From NCBI GenBank assembly GCA_031763025.1, contig JASSKH010000028.1, positions 8,633,359-8,697,358 on the forward strand: a stretch of DNA of 64,000 bases. Reading direction: 5' to 3'. The DNA comes from Macrocystis pyrifera (taxonomy: Eukaryota > Sar > Phaeophyceae > Laminariales > Laminariaceae). This document shows positions 10,533 through 21,627 of the stretch, one piece after another. Under the pieces are notes generated by a model, which had not been told where the DNA came from, searched no databases, and saw only the letters and a program-made list of their open reading frames with translations. Each line of letters begins with the position of its first letter. Position 1 is the stretch's first letter. A program made the position numbers and the translations under genes.

Positions 10533-13500
10533 GCTGGAGGAAAATAACCAGTACAGCAGCGGGGCAAGAAGATAGAAGATACGATCGTGGGACGCCAGGA
10601 TGGATACCATGCAGATCGCCTGACACAAATGTGGGGTACTTGTGTTGAGGGTGTTGAACTTGGCTCCAGGCTACGAGCCCGTGCTGGAGACACTATTTAG
10701 TGTGTTGCGCCGGCGAAAGGACTGAAATAAACCAGACCCTCAACGAGTACTAGGAATTGGAAGTCCCACTATTTTGAACACATCCTGCTGCAAATATGAA
10801 CACGAACAAGCTGGAGATATTGTCGGAAAAGGTTAGGAGAAAGACGGTGAGGCAGGGAGGGTAAAGTACTAGTAATGCTCGTATTCGAAGTTCCTAGCGA
10901 CACGACGAGGGTTGAGTTCAAGAGGAAGTGCAATGAAGGAGGACTGTACTGCTTTGCAATAGGAAAGGTGGAGCGGGACGTGGAGAACACTCACGAGTGA
11001 CGCTAAAGCCGAAAGCGAGCATGGAATAGCAGAGGATAGAAACAGAAAAAGCGTCGGCATTGGGTTGAAATACTAGGATGGAGAGTATGCATAGCTAGTG
11101 GAACAGCAAAACTAAGACGCAGTCCTAGGGCGAACAAAGGCAAGGGGAAGCAGGAAACAGTAAGTGGCTCAAAGGGAATGGGGGAGAAACGCAGGGGTGC
11201 AGAACAAGCAGACAAGAACCGGAACGGTAACGGAAAGAAAGCTCAATGAAGAGATGATAGAAATATTCGTAGCGACAACGGAGAAGGAACAACAGATGAG
11301 ACTAGAGCGGATAGTGAAACGAAAAAGAGGCTGAGAATAGGATCATGAAACACACGTGGATTCGCCACGGAAGAGCTCAAAAGAATAGAAATTGCCGAAC
11401 AAGTAGATAAGCGCGACCTAGACATAGTGGGAATTCAAGAGCCGTGGGAGAAAGAGGGGGGGGAGATAGGACGCAAAGTTGGAGAGTACGCATGGATAAG
11501 AAAAAAAAGGAAGGGACAGATTACCACGAATAGGGAGGCGGGGGGCGTAGGATTCTCAATCCAATGGTACGTGTGTGACATAGTAGAGGTGACCAAAGGC
11601 ATTAGATTCGACGAAAGCATATGGATAAAGATACCAGGGAGCGGCGAGCGAAACATTAGTTCTTAGGAAACGTTTATATTCCCCCAGAGTCAAAGAGTAC
11701 GGCGGAAGATGCACAAAGGAAGTTCGGAGAAGCAGCAGTAGATGCACAGAAGTACAAAAGGCGAGAAGTATGGTAACAGTGGGAGGTTTGGATTCAAGAA
11801 TTGGAAAGGTAAGCAACTCCAATGAGAACATTGGACAATATGAGAAAGTACCAAATAAGAAGAATGGGGAAGGGATGTCGAACTCCCTCGAGCACAACGA
11901 GATGAAGACGTTGAACGAAAAAGTGAAGAATAAGAGCCAGAATGGACTAGACAGTGGATACAAAAGGGAGAAGCTCTATACTTAACTTTATAGTGGTAGA
12001 AAAAGGAAGCAGTAAGGAAACGGAAGCACATGTATGCGCAGCGGACGTAGGAACTGTATGCGCAGCGGACGTAGGAACTACGGATTACTGTCCAATATGG
12101 ACAGCCAGTCAGCGGACGAGAGTTATTAAACATAGGCGAGGTAGGAAAGTGTGCAGATGGAGGATAGAGAAACTAGGAGAACAAGGAAAACGGGAATAGT
12201 TTCAAGAAAAGATGACCAAAAATGCAGAGGAATTTCCCCACTTGTTGGAAATAATAGGTACAACAAAGAATGATTCACTCGCAGAGAGGGATACTGCAGG
12301 AGCTGGCAGAATAGAAGGATGGCAGCAATTGGTCAAGACCATAGCAAGTCAGCGATAGGGAATAAGTTGATATTAATAGTATGCAACAGAGCAGTAAAAT
12401 GGTGGGGTGAGGAACTAAAAGAGACTATAAGAGCATGGAGAAAGGTCACACGCACAATATACATAGAGTAAAACTACGACAGGGTCGGATGAGCATGCTA
12501 TAGCTAGAAATAATGAAAATAGATGGTAGAGAAGAAGAAGAGATATGGAAATGCGGAGACAAATATAACGAATGAGACTTTGAGGGCGGGATGAAGCAGA
12601 CGTGGGTAGGGATGAAAGGGATACTGGGCAAACAAGCAGGAGAGGTAGACACAGGAATAGCTACCTTGAGAGCACAGAACGGAAAAAAAAGTTAGTGCTT
12701 CGAAGGGGAAAAGGGGAGTACTAGCAGAGCATAACCGTACAGCTAGGAACGCCCACAGCCAACGGAACGTTCGACGCAGAATTCGAGAAGGGAATCAACG
12801 CGTGGGCAGAGGCAAACGTAGATGCATTAGAAAGGGAAGACAGTGGTTCAGAAGGGTTACAGCGAGAGTTCACAAGGGAAGACGTAAAGAAGAGTGTAGT
12901 TAAAAACTTGAGACTAGAAAGGCAGCAGGGGCAGACAAAATAGTGGATGCATTTATGAAGTACGGGGGAGAAGGAATGCTTGCAATGATGGTTGCGTTGT
13001 ATGATTGGATATGGAAAAAACAAGTAAGCACCTAGGAGGTGGAGAGAAAGAGTAGCAGTAAACTTATTTGAGAAAGGAGATAACGCTTACCGGGGAACTA
13101 CAGAGGGATAACGCCACTAAGCACGGTAGGCTGAACATTTTGTAAGATTTGAATGATAGAATGGGAACAGTGATGGAGAATAATGACGTAGGAACGGCAT
13201 CTACGCTATTTTGTCAGAAGGCAAGCATAATAATAATAATAATGACAAATTAAGCGAAGGGCCAACAGGGTTTAGGCCAAACCGTAGCTGCGTAGACTAT
13301 GTGTGCACATTAGGCAAGATACTTCCACGTAGGAAAGACGCGAGACTAATAACGCACTGTTTCTGTCTAGGTGTACAGAAGGACTACAACACAGCACGGA
13401 CAAATGGATCGCGGAAAAAGCTGTGGGAAATGGGGATCGGAGGAAAGATGTGGAGAATGATGGAAAAATATGACGGAATGTGCGGAAAGTGCTGTGATGC

Positions 13501-14711
13501 CGGACGGGGAAGTATCGAAGCATGTTGATAGTTTACAAGGAGTTGCACAGGGATGTACGTTATCGCCCATCTATTCAAGATATAAATGAACGACCTGATA
13601 GTAGCAGTCGACTCAGCAACGCAGAGAGTCACAGTGGAGGAAGATGCCGTGTCGGCAATGATGTTTGCGGATGACTTCCGTGGGGACATCAGAAACAGCA
13701 GTATTGCAGAAACAGATAGAAAATAATATACCAGGCGATAGAATACAGCAGCAGTAGATGGAGAGTGACGGCGAAGGTCAAGAAGTGCGCAGTAGTTGTA
13801 TGTAACGAAGATAGAGCGAACCCGGTAAATTTCAGTTGGGATTGAGGAGAAGACTAGTAAGCCATCGTAGACCAGTATTTGCGTACGTACCTTGGCGTAG
13901 AGATCTCAAAATACTGCTTTCGTTGTACAGACAGAGCGACCGTAATAGGAAAGAGTAAAGCACACGTAGGCAAGATGGGTGAGATCCCAACAGAGTCGCA
14001 CCTTGACACTAGGATCAAGAGATGTATCCTGACGAATGCGATGGTACCAAAGCTAGATGATGCAGGAGATTCTTGGGAAGGGAGCGCGAAGTTCGTAACA
14101 CAGTTGGAAACAGCACAGGTGACAGCAGCTAAAAAAATATAGACATACTCAAGTACGACGAGTAAACCAGTACTTAGAGCACACCTGGGAATGTACCCGT
14201 TCTAGACTAATAGAGACACGAGAAAGTTGAAATGGCGATATACAGTAAAACACATGCCCAAAAAAAGGTTGCCAGCCATAGTTGATAGAGCTATATGGGG
14301 GAAAGTAACTAAAGGCGAGCTGGAATAAGGTGGGATAGCGTAGTTGAGAACGTACGGAAGGGTGCAAGAGGAAACCAAGAAGAGATGATGTCCGCAGAGA
14401 AGTTTGGGAGGTACAAGACAGAAGTAGATGAAAGGACAGGAATAAGGGAAAGGCTAGCGCTAAGAAACACGGTGGAATCGGGAAAACACTTACAGTAGAG
14501 ATATACGGGGGATTGAGGGAAGGGATATGAATGAAAACGTATTCGCATGGCCCAACGGACTTCGCGAAAACGCTGAAAACTGCGATTTCGTGTACGTGAT
14601 CTGGACCCGCCAGAAAGAAGAAAGAGGTATACCTGTGGCCAGGAGGAGGACGAAGTAGATGCGCAGATGTGCCCGTATGGCAAAGCAATAGAAAGTAGAA
14701 CTCACACAGTA

Positions 14712-14816
14712 TTACGGGGGACCATAATAAATAGGACCAAATATTGTTAGTAAAAATAGGTAAATACATAGGTTTTTATGTTTACCATAGGTCCTATTAA
14801 CTACGGACCCCCGTAA
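14712..14816. mobile_element. 105-bp TA-type MITE inserted in LINE
   Basis: The ends are TTACGGGGGACCATAAT and ACTACGGACCCCCGTAA, with TA at 14710-14711 and 14817-14818. Other LINE copies give the empty site (CATAGTAGGAGAATG at about 8628-8642), showing that a single TA was duplicated. This is the clearest insertion footprint of the family. Confidence 0.95.
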
Positions 14817-14908
14817 TAGGACAATGCGAAATGTACAAGGAGGAACGGAATGCGTTAAAAGAGATGAGGGAAATAGATGAGTGTGACATGGAGGAGTTTG
14901 GCACACTG

Positions 14909-15237
14909 GTGTACCTGGGCCGGGTAATCGATCGATCTTTTACCCTCACAGCCCAGTAGGTAATATCTTCACATTAGACGTCGTCGACAGGTTACGGGTT
15001 CGAACCTCACTTCGAACGTTTCTTTTATGGAAACGCTTGCGCGTGCATTACTCAAAACACATCTGGTTCCCCAGGTAGTGAAACGAAGCGGGTAGGTTAG
15101 CGTATAGACGTATACGCTTCTGACGCCCCAAAGATCCTGCGGTTCAGAGGGGGGGAGAGTGTTATAAGGATTACCCTGGGCTGGGTAATCGATCGATCTT
15201 TTACCCCTATAGCTCAGTGGGCAACACCTTCACACTA
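14909..15237 (+). mobile_element. tRNA-like SINE with duplicated head, inserted in LINE
   Basis: The LINE reads GAGGAGTTTGGCACACTG before and GCAACGAGAAAACGATCG after, so about 330 bp is inserted. About 65 bp near the left end (GGGTAATCGATCGATCTTTT...) is repeated at the right end. The second copy carries TAGCTCAGTGGGCA (15210-15223), matching a Pol III A box. GGTTCGAACC at 14997-15006 matches a B box. Possible target duplication CACACTG / CACACTA. The tRNA origin is inferred from the boxes; no intact cloverleaf was built. Confidence 0.72.
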
Positions 15238-15493
15238 GATGGCAACGAGAAAACGATCGCTGTCCTAGGAGATAGATGGTGGTCACAGGCGGCAAAACAG
15301 GAAGGGGGTAAGAATCGCAAAAAGTTTTGTGTCATATATGGAAACAACGTCGTGAGCGCCCAGCTGTCGGAGGTGTCTCCATTAGGAGTAGGAACCGTGC
15401 TCCGTCTCGAAAGAGGTGCGTGGTCAATGGTCAAATGACGAAGGCAAGCAACAAATGAGTACCCCCCCCCCACCCCTACGACGCTCGCGGCTT

Positions 15494-15747
15494 CACCGGG
15501 AATTTTAATTCACTCATTGGAGGTGTCATTCCATATGCAAGTGCGCCTCACAAGCGGTTCTTAGTAGGATGCAGCTCACCCTTCATACGGCTCGCCGAAC
15601 ACCTCACGGCGCTTCGCGCTGGGTGTAAGCAATGTCTGCCCGGTCGATAAAAACCCGACGTGCTCCATGCCGGCATTGTAGGGATGCGAGGGTCTATGGT
15701 CATAAGACTACGGCCATGCACGATATCGATTACACCCCCCCTCCTCA
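15494..15747 (+). mobile_element. Poly(C)-tailed SINE-like repeat, 5'-truncated
   Basis: It begins in the family at CACCGGGAATTTTAATTCAC, just after the C tail of the LINE. It contains the GCGGTTCTTAGTAGGATGCA and GCATTGTAGGGATGCGAGGG blocks and ends GATTACACCCCCCCTCCTC. Confidence 0.83.
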
Positions 15748-15987
15748 TCAATTCATTGATGATATCATCCATATGCAAGAAAATCTGCCATTAAAGCGGT
15801 TCTTAGCAGGATGCAGCTCACCCTTCATGCGACTCGCCCCCAACACCTCACGGCGCTTCGCGCTGGGTGCAAGCAATGTCTGCCTGGTCGGTGAAAACCC
15901 GACGTACTCCGTCCCGGCATTGTAGGGATGCGAGGGTCTATGGTCATACGATTACGACCATGCATGATAATGAGTACCCCCCCGCCT
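15748..15987 (+). mobile_element. Poly(C)-tailed SINE-like repeat, 5'-truncated
   Basis: A second short copy, directly behind the previous C tail. It starts at CAATTCATTGATGATATCAT, passes through GCGGTTCTTAGCAGGATGCA, and ends CATGATAATGAGTAC followed by CCCCCCC. Confidence 0.83.
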
Positions 15988-15989
15988 CA

Positions 15990-16500
15990 GATTATATATA
16001 GGTTGTGTTGGCATCAGTTGACAACGACACTGTAAAACATGCCGCTCGAGACATGAGCTAGACAACCAGGGTACCGTTTTGTTTTTTTGGCGGTCGATCA
16101 CAGCTGGCAATCAAGTGACATATAATTTGTGCGGGGTGGAGAACCCTTACTCCGCACAAGGGGAAGTATCGCACACGTAGTGTGTTTATGGTAAGGCACC
16201 CAGGAGGCAGTCACATAGTACTCTAATTGCTGTCTCTGGAAGTGGTCACACCGGAAATTGTAATCAACTCATTGGAGCTGTCATCCATGTGCAAGCCCGC
16301 CTCAAAAGTGGCTATTAGTAGGATGCAGCTCACTCTTCATGCGACTCGCCCACCTCACGTTTCGCTTCGTGCTTGGTGCAAGCAATGTCTGCCTGGTCGA
16401 TGAAACCCGATGTGCTCCGTCCCGGCATTGTAGGGATGCGAGGGTCTATGGTCATACGACTACGGCCATGCATGATATCGAGTACACTCCTCTCCCTCAT
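15990..16500 (+). mobile_element. Poly(C)-tailed SINE-like repeat, full-length unit
   Basis: A complete unit of about 510 bp from TATATATAGGTTGTGTTGGC to GATATCGAGTACACTCCTCT. It keeps the GTGCGGGGTGGAGAAC / CTCCGCACAAGG inverted pair. Its tail is C-rich but not a pure C run. Confidence 0.87.
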
Positions 16501-16993
16501 ATCATAATAGGTTGTGTTGGCGTCGGTTGACAACGACACTGTAAAGCATGCCGCTCAAGACATGAGCTAGACAACCAGGGTGCCGTCTAGTTTTTTTTGG
16601 CGGTCGATCACAGCTGGCAATCAAGTGACATATAATTTGTGCGGGGTGGAGAACCTTTACTCCGCACAAGGGGAAGTATCGCACTACGTAGTGTTTATGG
16701 TAAGGCACCCAGAAGGCAATTACATAGTACTCTCATTGCTGTCTCTGGAAGTGGCCACACCGGAAATTAAATCAACTCATTGTAGCTGTCATCCATATGC
16801 AAATCCACCTCAACAGTGGTTCTTCGCAGGATGCAGCTCACTCTTCATGCGACTCGCCGAACACCTCACGTTTCGCTTCGTGCCTGGTGCAAGCAATGTC
16901 TGCCTGGTCGGTGAAAACCCACGATTGCTCCGTCCCGGCATTGTAGGGATGCGAGGATCTATGGTCATTCGACCACGACCATGCATGATATCG

Positions 16994-17065
<72 letters not shown>
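16501..17065 (+). mobile_element. Poly(C)-tailed SINE-like repeat with 70-nt C tail
   Basis: A complete unit in tandem with the previous one and very similar to it. It opens ATAGGTTGTGTTGGCGTCGG and ends CATGCATGATATCGGT followed by 70 C (16996-17065), the longest C tail directly attached to a recognisable copy. Confidence 0.9.
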
Positions 17066-17066
<1 letters not shown>

Positions 17067-18136
17067 ACGCTCGCTGTGGTGATAGCTAGTGGTGCGCGTT
17101 GATGAAGGTGCCGTCCTTTGCCCCCCGAGACAGCCCCCAACTACTTCCACCGCGAACGTTGCGCACGTTACACACATATTCGATCCCCTTTTATTGTCCG
17201 CTTAGATGCCTTTTCAGAGGCAGATATATTACTAGATGTGTGCATTTTTCTAACTCGTGGCCGCCGGGTGATGAGAGCATTAAAGATGATACTTGTCAGT
17301 AGCCATCATAGTCGTTACTCGATAACACTCACGTCACCTGGTATACATTTACGCTTTTCTAGGTACAACAGACAGTTTTTCGGCCTGCGGATTATCGTTT
17401 GTTTAATACGGCACTTTTTTTCTTCTTTCTTTTAATCATCACTTTTACTTTCCAGCCTAACCCGTAGGAGGTTTTGCCTCAGCGATCTTCTGGACGAGTC
17501 GCGGTCACAGGTGTCGTCCCTTCTCCCCCCCGGTACGTGCCTTTATTTTTTTGTACTATACAGCAGCAGCACCTGTCTTTTTACACTATATACTGCTGTG
17601 CACTCGTACATAGAATAGTCCTAATAAGAAGTCGTATCATGGTAGAGAGAGCCGTGTAAGCCGTGCTCGATCTGCTGTAGGACATGTTTCCCAGCGGGGT
17701 CGGGCCTGTACCTAACTGTGCAGGTGCTGCATGCACACCCTCCCCCTCACAGCGGCAGGTCAGGAGGAAGCCAGAGTATCTCGCAGGTTTATCATCTGGC
17801 CGCGGTGTGGAGAGAGGTTGGGGCAAGGTTTGCGGTGGTTCTTTCTTGCTCGTAGAGGGATCCTCTGTCTGTTTTCCCGGCCAAAAGCGGAAGAGCTTTA
17901 GGCGCTTTTGAAGCGCTTCTCGGGCAGTGAAACATAGTAGCGGCGAGTTGACCCAACCACGATATGAGACGCATGCTATATACGCCGCAGAGAGTGCTCA
18001 CCAGAATTTTCTGAGAGGCTCTCCACCTCAGTTGAGGGGCTGTGTACCAGGTCCTATGCCGTACATCGTACCAGGTACGACTCATCCCACGGTACGTAAG
18101 GGTTGCAGTTTTTCGCCTTCTAAGGCAAGATTTTTC
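17066..18136. other. No gene seen
   Basis: No domain-bearing reading frame recognised. The stretch 17281-17328 is repeated in inverted orientation at 29066-29112. Confidence 0.45.
17281..17328 (+). repeat. Short dispersed repeat, copy 1
   Basis: The 48-bp segment TAAAGATGATACTTGTCAGT...CGATAACAC is nearly identical to the reverse complement of 29066-29112. It may be the core of an otherwise diverged mobile element; its class cannot be told from this. Confidence 0.7.
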
Positions 18137-18293
18137 TGACCGGCCGAGCCCCTCAAGTGAGCAACTCCCGGTCAGCAGTATACGTTTACTAATAATGCAC
18201 TCGTTTTGCCCACAATCTAACCCTTCTTATCGTGAATCAACAATGGGGACCAACGATGTTGGCTAGTTCCTCGGTTGAGGAAGGAGCCCCGTC
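18137..18293. repeat. Possible foldback element, about 157 bp
   Basis: CTGACCGGCCGAGCCCCTCA at the left is an imperfect inverted match of the right side, GAAGGAGCCCCGTCAG. A related segment (GCCTTGCAAGGCAAATATTT, then CTGATGAGGCTTCTCG) recurs at about 18769-18832. A weakly conserved MITE family is plausible, but no target duplication is clear. Confidence 0.4.
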
Positions 18294-19292
18294 AGGCAAA
18301 AAAAAGATGGCCAGCACATGCTACCCCTACAGTATTTTTATCATAAGCACGAGACGTCAGCGCTGCCTCCACGCAGGTACGGGCGCTCTTGCCGGTTGGC
18401 GGTGGTGTGATGTCGAGGAAGATCGACTGTCGCGGTTTGTTCTCCGCCCGGGACGGGACGGGGACGGGGGGTCCCGAAGACCTCCACTATCCGGATAACC
18501 TTATATGTGCCCATCACCATCATCATCCATTCAGCTTTTGGCTCGCAAGGGAAAAAGGGTTCCTTCCTTCCTACTCTTCACTGGGTGAGGAACGAAGTCC
18601 AAGTCGCTTCGGAGTACGAGACATTCGCGTGAAGCAGTCAGTGCGGCTGGTGCTGGTGGTTCACCTTGCGCTCCAGCTCGGGGGGCACATTCTCGAGTGT
18701 CGCGCGTCTATGATACGCCCACTGCGTTACAGAAGGGGGGTGGGTGCTACGATATGGGGTAGTAGAACTTTTTGCCTTGCAAGGCAAATATTTCTGAACT
18801 GATGAGGCTTCTCGACTGAGGAACCACCCAAAACAATATCGGTTGTTCTCACAAGAAAAAACTCGATACAACACAAACCAAAGCCATGGGATTTGATTGC
18901 TCATGAAGATAAGAGTACAGTTTTTCTTGACGGCGTTTTTTTGGGGTGATACACATAGAGCTCCTCATGCGGGGGACCTCAGAAAAATTGCAGGTGAAAC
19001 ATACCGCAGCACTCTACCGTCAGGGGGGCACGTTTTTGCCACATAGTATGTACTCCTGGATGCTCAACGCTCTTCGGCCCATACCCACGAACCCCGACGC
19101 GGGAAATTGCCCGAAGGAGGTCCGTTGGACGCGCAAGAAAGGCAGGCGGTAGCTCTCTCCCCCGCTCCCGAGAGACCTCTTGAGGCTGGGGCCTTCCCCT
19201 CACGTCGCGCCGTTCGGCTCAAGCGGGGCTTGCCGCCTAGAAAAGACTGGCCCAGGGCAGCGGCGTGCCTGGCGTGGCGCGATACCCCGACC
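18294..19292. other. No gene seen
   Basis: Apart from the 18769-18832 repeat related to the foldback element at 18137-18293, nothing recognisable as gene or RNA. Confidence 0.4.
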
Positions 19293-19385
19293 GAGTTTAG
19301 AACTGCAGTCCCGTTTCGGGGACAAACTACTTGCAGTGGAATTCGAGTGGTTTGTCCCCAAAGCGACACTGCGATCCTAGATGGG
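19293..19385. mobile_element. TTAA-type MITE, diverged
   Basis: The inner pair CCCGTTTCGGGGACAAAC / GGTTTGTCCCCAAAGCG matches the TTAA family. The right side carries TTAA at 19386-19389. The left flank has lost TTAA (GAGTTTAGAACTGCAG), so this copy is older. Confidence 0.7.
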
Positions 19386-19770
19386 TTAACCGACCCAGCT
19401 TTTCCTTTCGCGGGGGAGCGTAGTAACCAATCAGAACCCACGATTAACCCTGGAATCACATAAATCCCTCTGCCTATGAACCATATTTGGTTTCGATTAC
19501 TACGGTATGTTCTCCCGAAATAGCTCTTGTTGGGCTCAGCGGGAAAAAAAAACGAGCGTTTTTGCGGCGCCAAACATGTCACATTTTTTAGGACGGGTGT
19601 TGGATCGGCGGTCCTCCTCTGTGCCAAGACCTTACTCCGGCCAAGATTTCGGGGAAGATTTCCTGCCATCTCTCTGCCAGCAGTTTATTTTTTCTTCGGA
19701 TCTCTCGCAGGTTCCTTCCAAGCCCGGTTGATGATTCTCGCGATTCAAGCAGCCCCGTCTTCGTTCGGTA

Positions 19771-19858
19771 TCCTGTAGTATTCTGTCTCTCTACCGTGGA
19801 TCATTTAATGTATGTATTGGATTGGATGAGGCCTCCTGCGCCGGGCAGGAGGTCTCGC
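19771..19858 (+). repeat. Direct repeat near tyrosine recombinase, copy 1
   Basis: The segment starting CTGTAGTATTCTGTCTCTCT and continuing ACCGTGGATCATTTAATGTA is repeated at 20138-20222 with about 85-90% identity by eye. Just before it, 19753-19773 is identical to 21045-21065 (CCCGTCTTCGTTCGGTATCC). Direct repeats placed this way can mark the ends of tyrosine-recombinase elements; that link is inference. Confidence 0.75.
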
Positions 19859-20137
19859 CTGGTATTTCCCCCCGCGCTGAGTAAAGTAGCGAATCAAATA
19901 CTCTGCGCGGGGTTAATACCTGTAAATGATCTGGGCATACGAGCCCAAGAATGCTAGTCCTGCTGCCGGGTGGGTGGCATGGTCTCAAGAAATGGCGCGA
20001 CCAACTCTACTCCCGAGGTTTCGGGAGCGAAAGGAAGAAGTGACCTCGCTTCGATGCAAATTCCGAGACATTTCGATATCATCCATGGTTCCATTATTTG
20101 TGCCAAATTTGAGTCCATGAATTAGATCGTCATTTTA

Positions 20138-20222
20138 CTGTAGTATTCTGTCTCTCTACCGTGGATCATTTAATGTAAGTATTGGATTGGATGAGACCTC
20201 CTGTGCCGGCCTGTGGTCCCGC
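20138..20222 (+). repeat. Direct repeat near tyrosine recombinase, copy 2
   Basis: Partner of 19771-19858: same ACCGTGGATCATTTAATGTA core, followed by GTATTGGATTGGATGAGACC. It lies just past the C-terminal end of the minus-strand recombinase reading frame. Confidence 0.75.
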
Positions 20223-20306
20223 CCATACTTCGTTATGTCAGATTGCCTTTATAGTTAACCGCTGGTCCGGGGCAGAGTTGTCTCACCAAACTTCTCTAAC
20301 CAGAAC

Positions 20307-21018
20307 TCAGCCCTTTCCCGCACACGCCGCAAAGTCCTTTCTGAACTCTGGCGACAATGGTAGTTCGCTAGCTTCCGCGTAGCTCTGGCCCCGTTTCTTC
20401 TTGCTACCCCGCACTTGCCCACTCGAGGTAGCACCGACGTAGTACTTCGTAACTGACTCTGTCTTCCAGCCCCCAATTTTCATGATCTCGTCCGCAGCCG
20501 TCCCGGTCAGGGATTTGCTGAGCGAGCCTCCCACTCGAAAGGAGTGCATCGTGAAGGGGGTCGGCAGGTCTGCCATCCGCAGATAGCTTTGCAGGTTCGC
20601 CGTCATACGGGCCGCGGAAAGAGAGAGACGGCCCCGGCCACCTTCTGCCGTAGCAACGGGGAAGAGGTGCCCGGTGGTTAAGTCCCACCCAATCTGCTGT
20701 GCGCCCGAGATATACACCGTAGCCGCCCGAAAGGCGCAAATCGCCGCAGCAGTCCCGGTCCGCTAAGACTACTACTGCCTCACTAGAGGCCCGAAGCGTC
20801 CTGCCAAACTGAAAGTTGAAAATCAAACCCTTAGACGCTGGGAGCTTCAAAACGTGCGACCCCACGGTAAAGGAAATATCATAACCCCTACGCATCGAAT
20901 AGAAGGCCAAAGAATACAAGGCGATATCTCGGGTCAGAGAAATACGCTCTGCCAGAGAGCTGGCCACCTGAGCGCGCGACCGCATGTCGCTTAGCAGATC
21001 TATGAGTGTGTGTTCCAA
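20307..21018 (-). pseudogene. Tyrosine recombinase of a eukaryotic mobile element, frameshifted
   Basis: Two overlapping minus-strand frames together form the catalytic half of a tyrosine recombinase, which cuts and rejoins DNA through a covalent Tyr-DNA link. The upstream frame (21018 to about 20765) has AFYSMRRGYDISF, where the first catalytic Arg is expected. The downstream frame (to 20307) has TMHSFRVGGSLSKSL (H-x-x-R) and GGWKTESVTKYYVGAT (Trp and nucleophilic Tyr). The frames join near 20750-20765 through one frameshift, so this copy is probably dead. The HSFRVGGS..IMKIGGWK pattern occurs in eukaryotic Crypton- or DIRS-like elements. Crypton-like is favoured because no RNase H or methyltransferase is seen, but an RT relic lies just upstream, so DIRS-like is not excluded. 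Confidence 0.78.
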
Positions 21019-21627
21019 TATCGGCGCGGTCTGATTGACCTAAACCCCGTCTTCGTTCGGTATCCCGAAGGAGAATCGGTGAGATGCCCCACATCCTCCG
21101 CCAGAAATCCCCCCCCGCGCTTCCAATGGAAGCGTGCATCTCCCTCGCTGCTGCTGGTGTCGTCGATGCCAGCCCTCCAGTCCCCCATTGTCGACAAGAA
21201 GCGTGTCTGTACTTTGCTGGTGGGGCCTCAACGTCTTCCTCCTCCAAGGACGATTCATTGTGCTTCGGTTGGTCGCTCGCGGTATTTCGAGGATATGCTC
21301 ATTTACGGCATACAGCGCACCCGTTGTTGGCCCTCATCTGCATGCTTCGAGGGATATGCCCGTGTCCGTGACGTGCTCAAGGTACAGTAGCTAGTTGTTG
21401 GCCTCAATGATTCGGTGGCGAGGAGGGTGGGCGATGGCTTGCTTGTCTCGGCATGCCTGCCAGGCAACACACGAGCAGGCAATCCGCACCCACCAGCGCC
21501 TCGCGCTTTACCACCGCGCACTCTTCGGTACCGATTTGGGAAGGTCCTCATTGCCGTCAACCCTCCCTCTTCTCTATGATTCGTACTTTTGTTTTCTACA
21601 CTTTCCAGGAGGGAAACTCCTCCGTCG

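Larger units (their letters stand above)
10533..15476 (+). pseudogene. Decayed long LINE (APE endonuclease-RT), poly(C) tail
   Basis: Remnant of the same LINE family as 52290-55643. A possible ORF start is ATG at 10796 (MNTNKLEILSEKVRRKT). APE-type endonuclease begins near 11337 as IGS*NTRGF, where the expected Trp codon is TGA, and continues through VGIQEPWEKE (about 11425). RT motifs persist in broken frames: FRPNRSCVDY near 13270, LGVQKDYNTA near 13370, MFADDF near 13660. The Cys/His motif region is around 14670-14710. It ends AAATGAGTAC plus C run near 15462. Many stops and frameshifts make it non-functional. A TA-type MITE and a tRNA-like SINE are nested in its 3' part. Confidence 0.85.

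Noticed and set aside
19405..19510. Another TA-type MITE
   Set aside because: CGGGGGAGCGTAGTAA and TTACTACGGTATGTTCTCCCG look related but the interior does not match and flanks are not TA.
19064..19669. 201-residue minus-strand ORF
   Set aside because: It runs across a TTAA-type MITE and has no domain.
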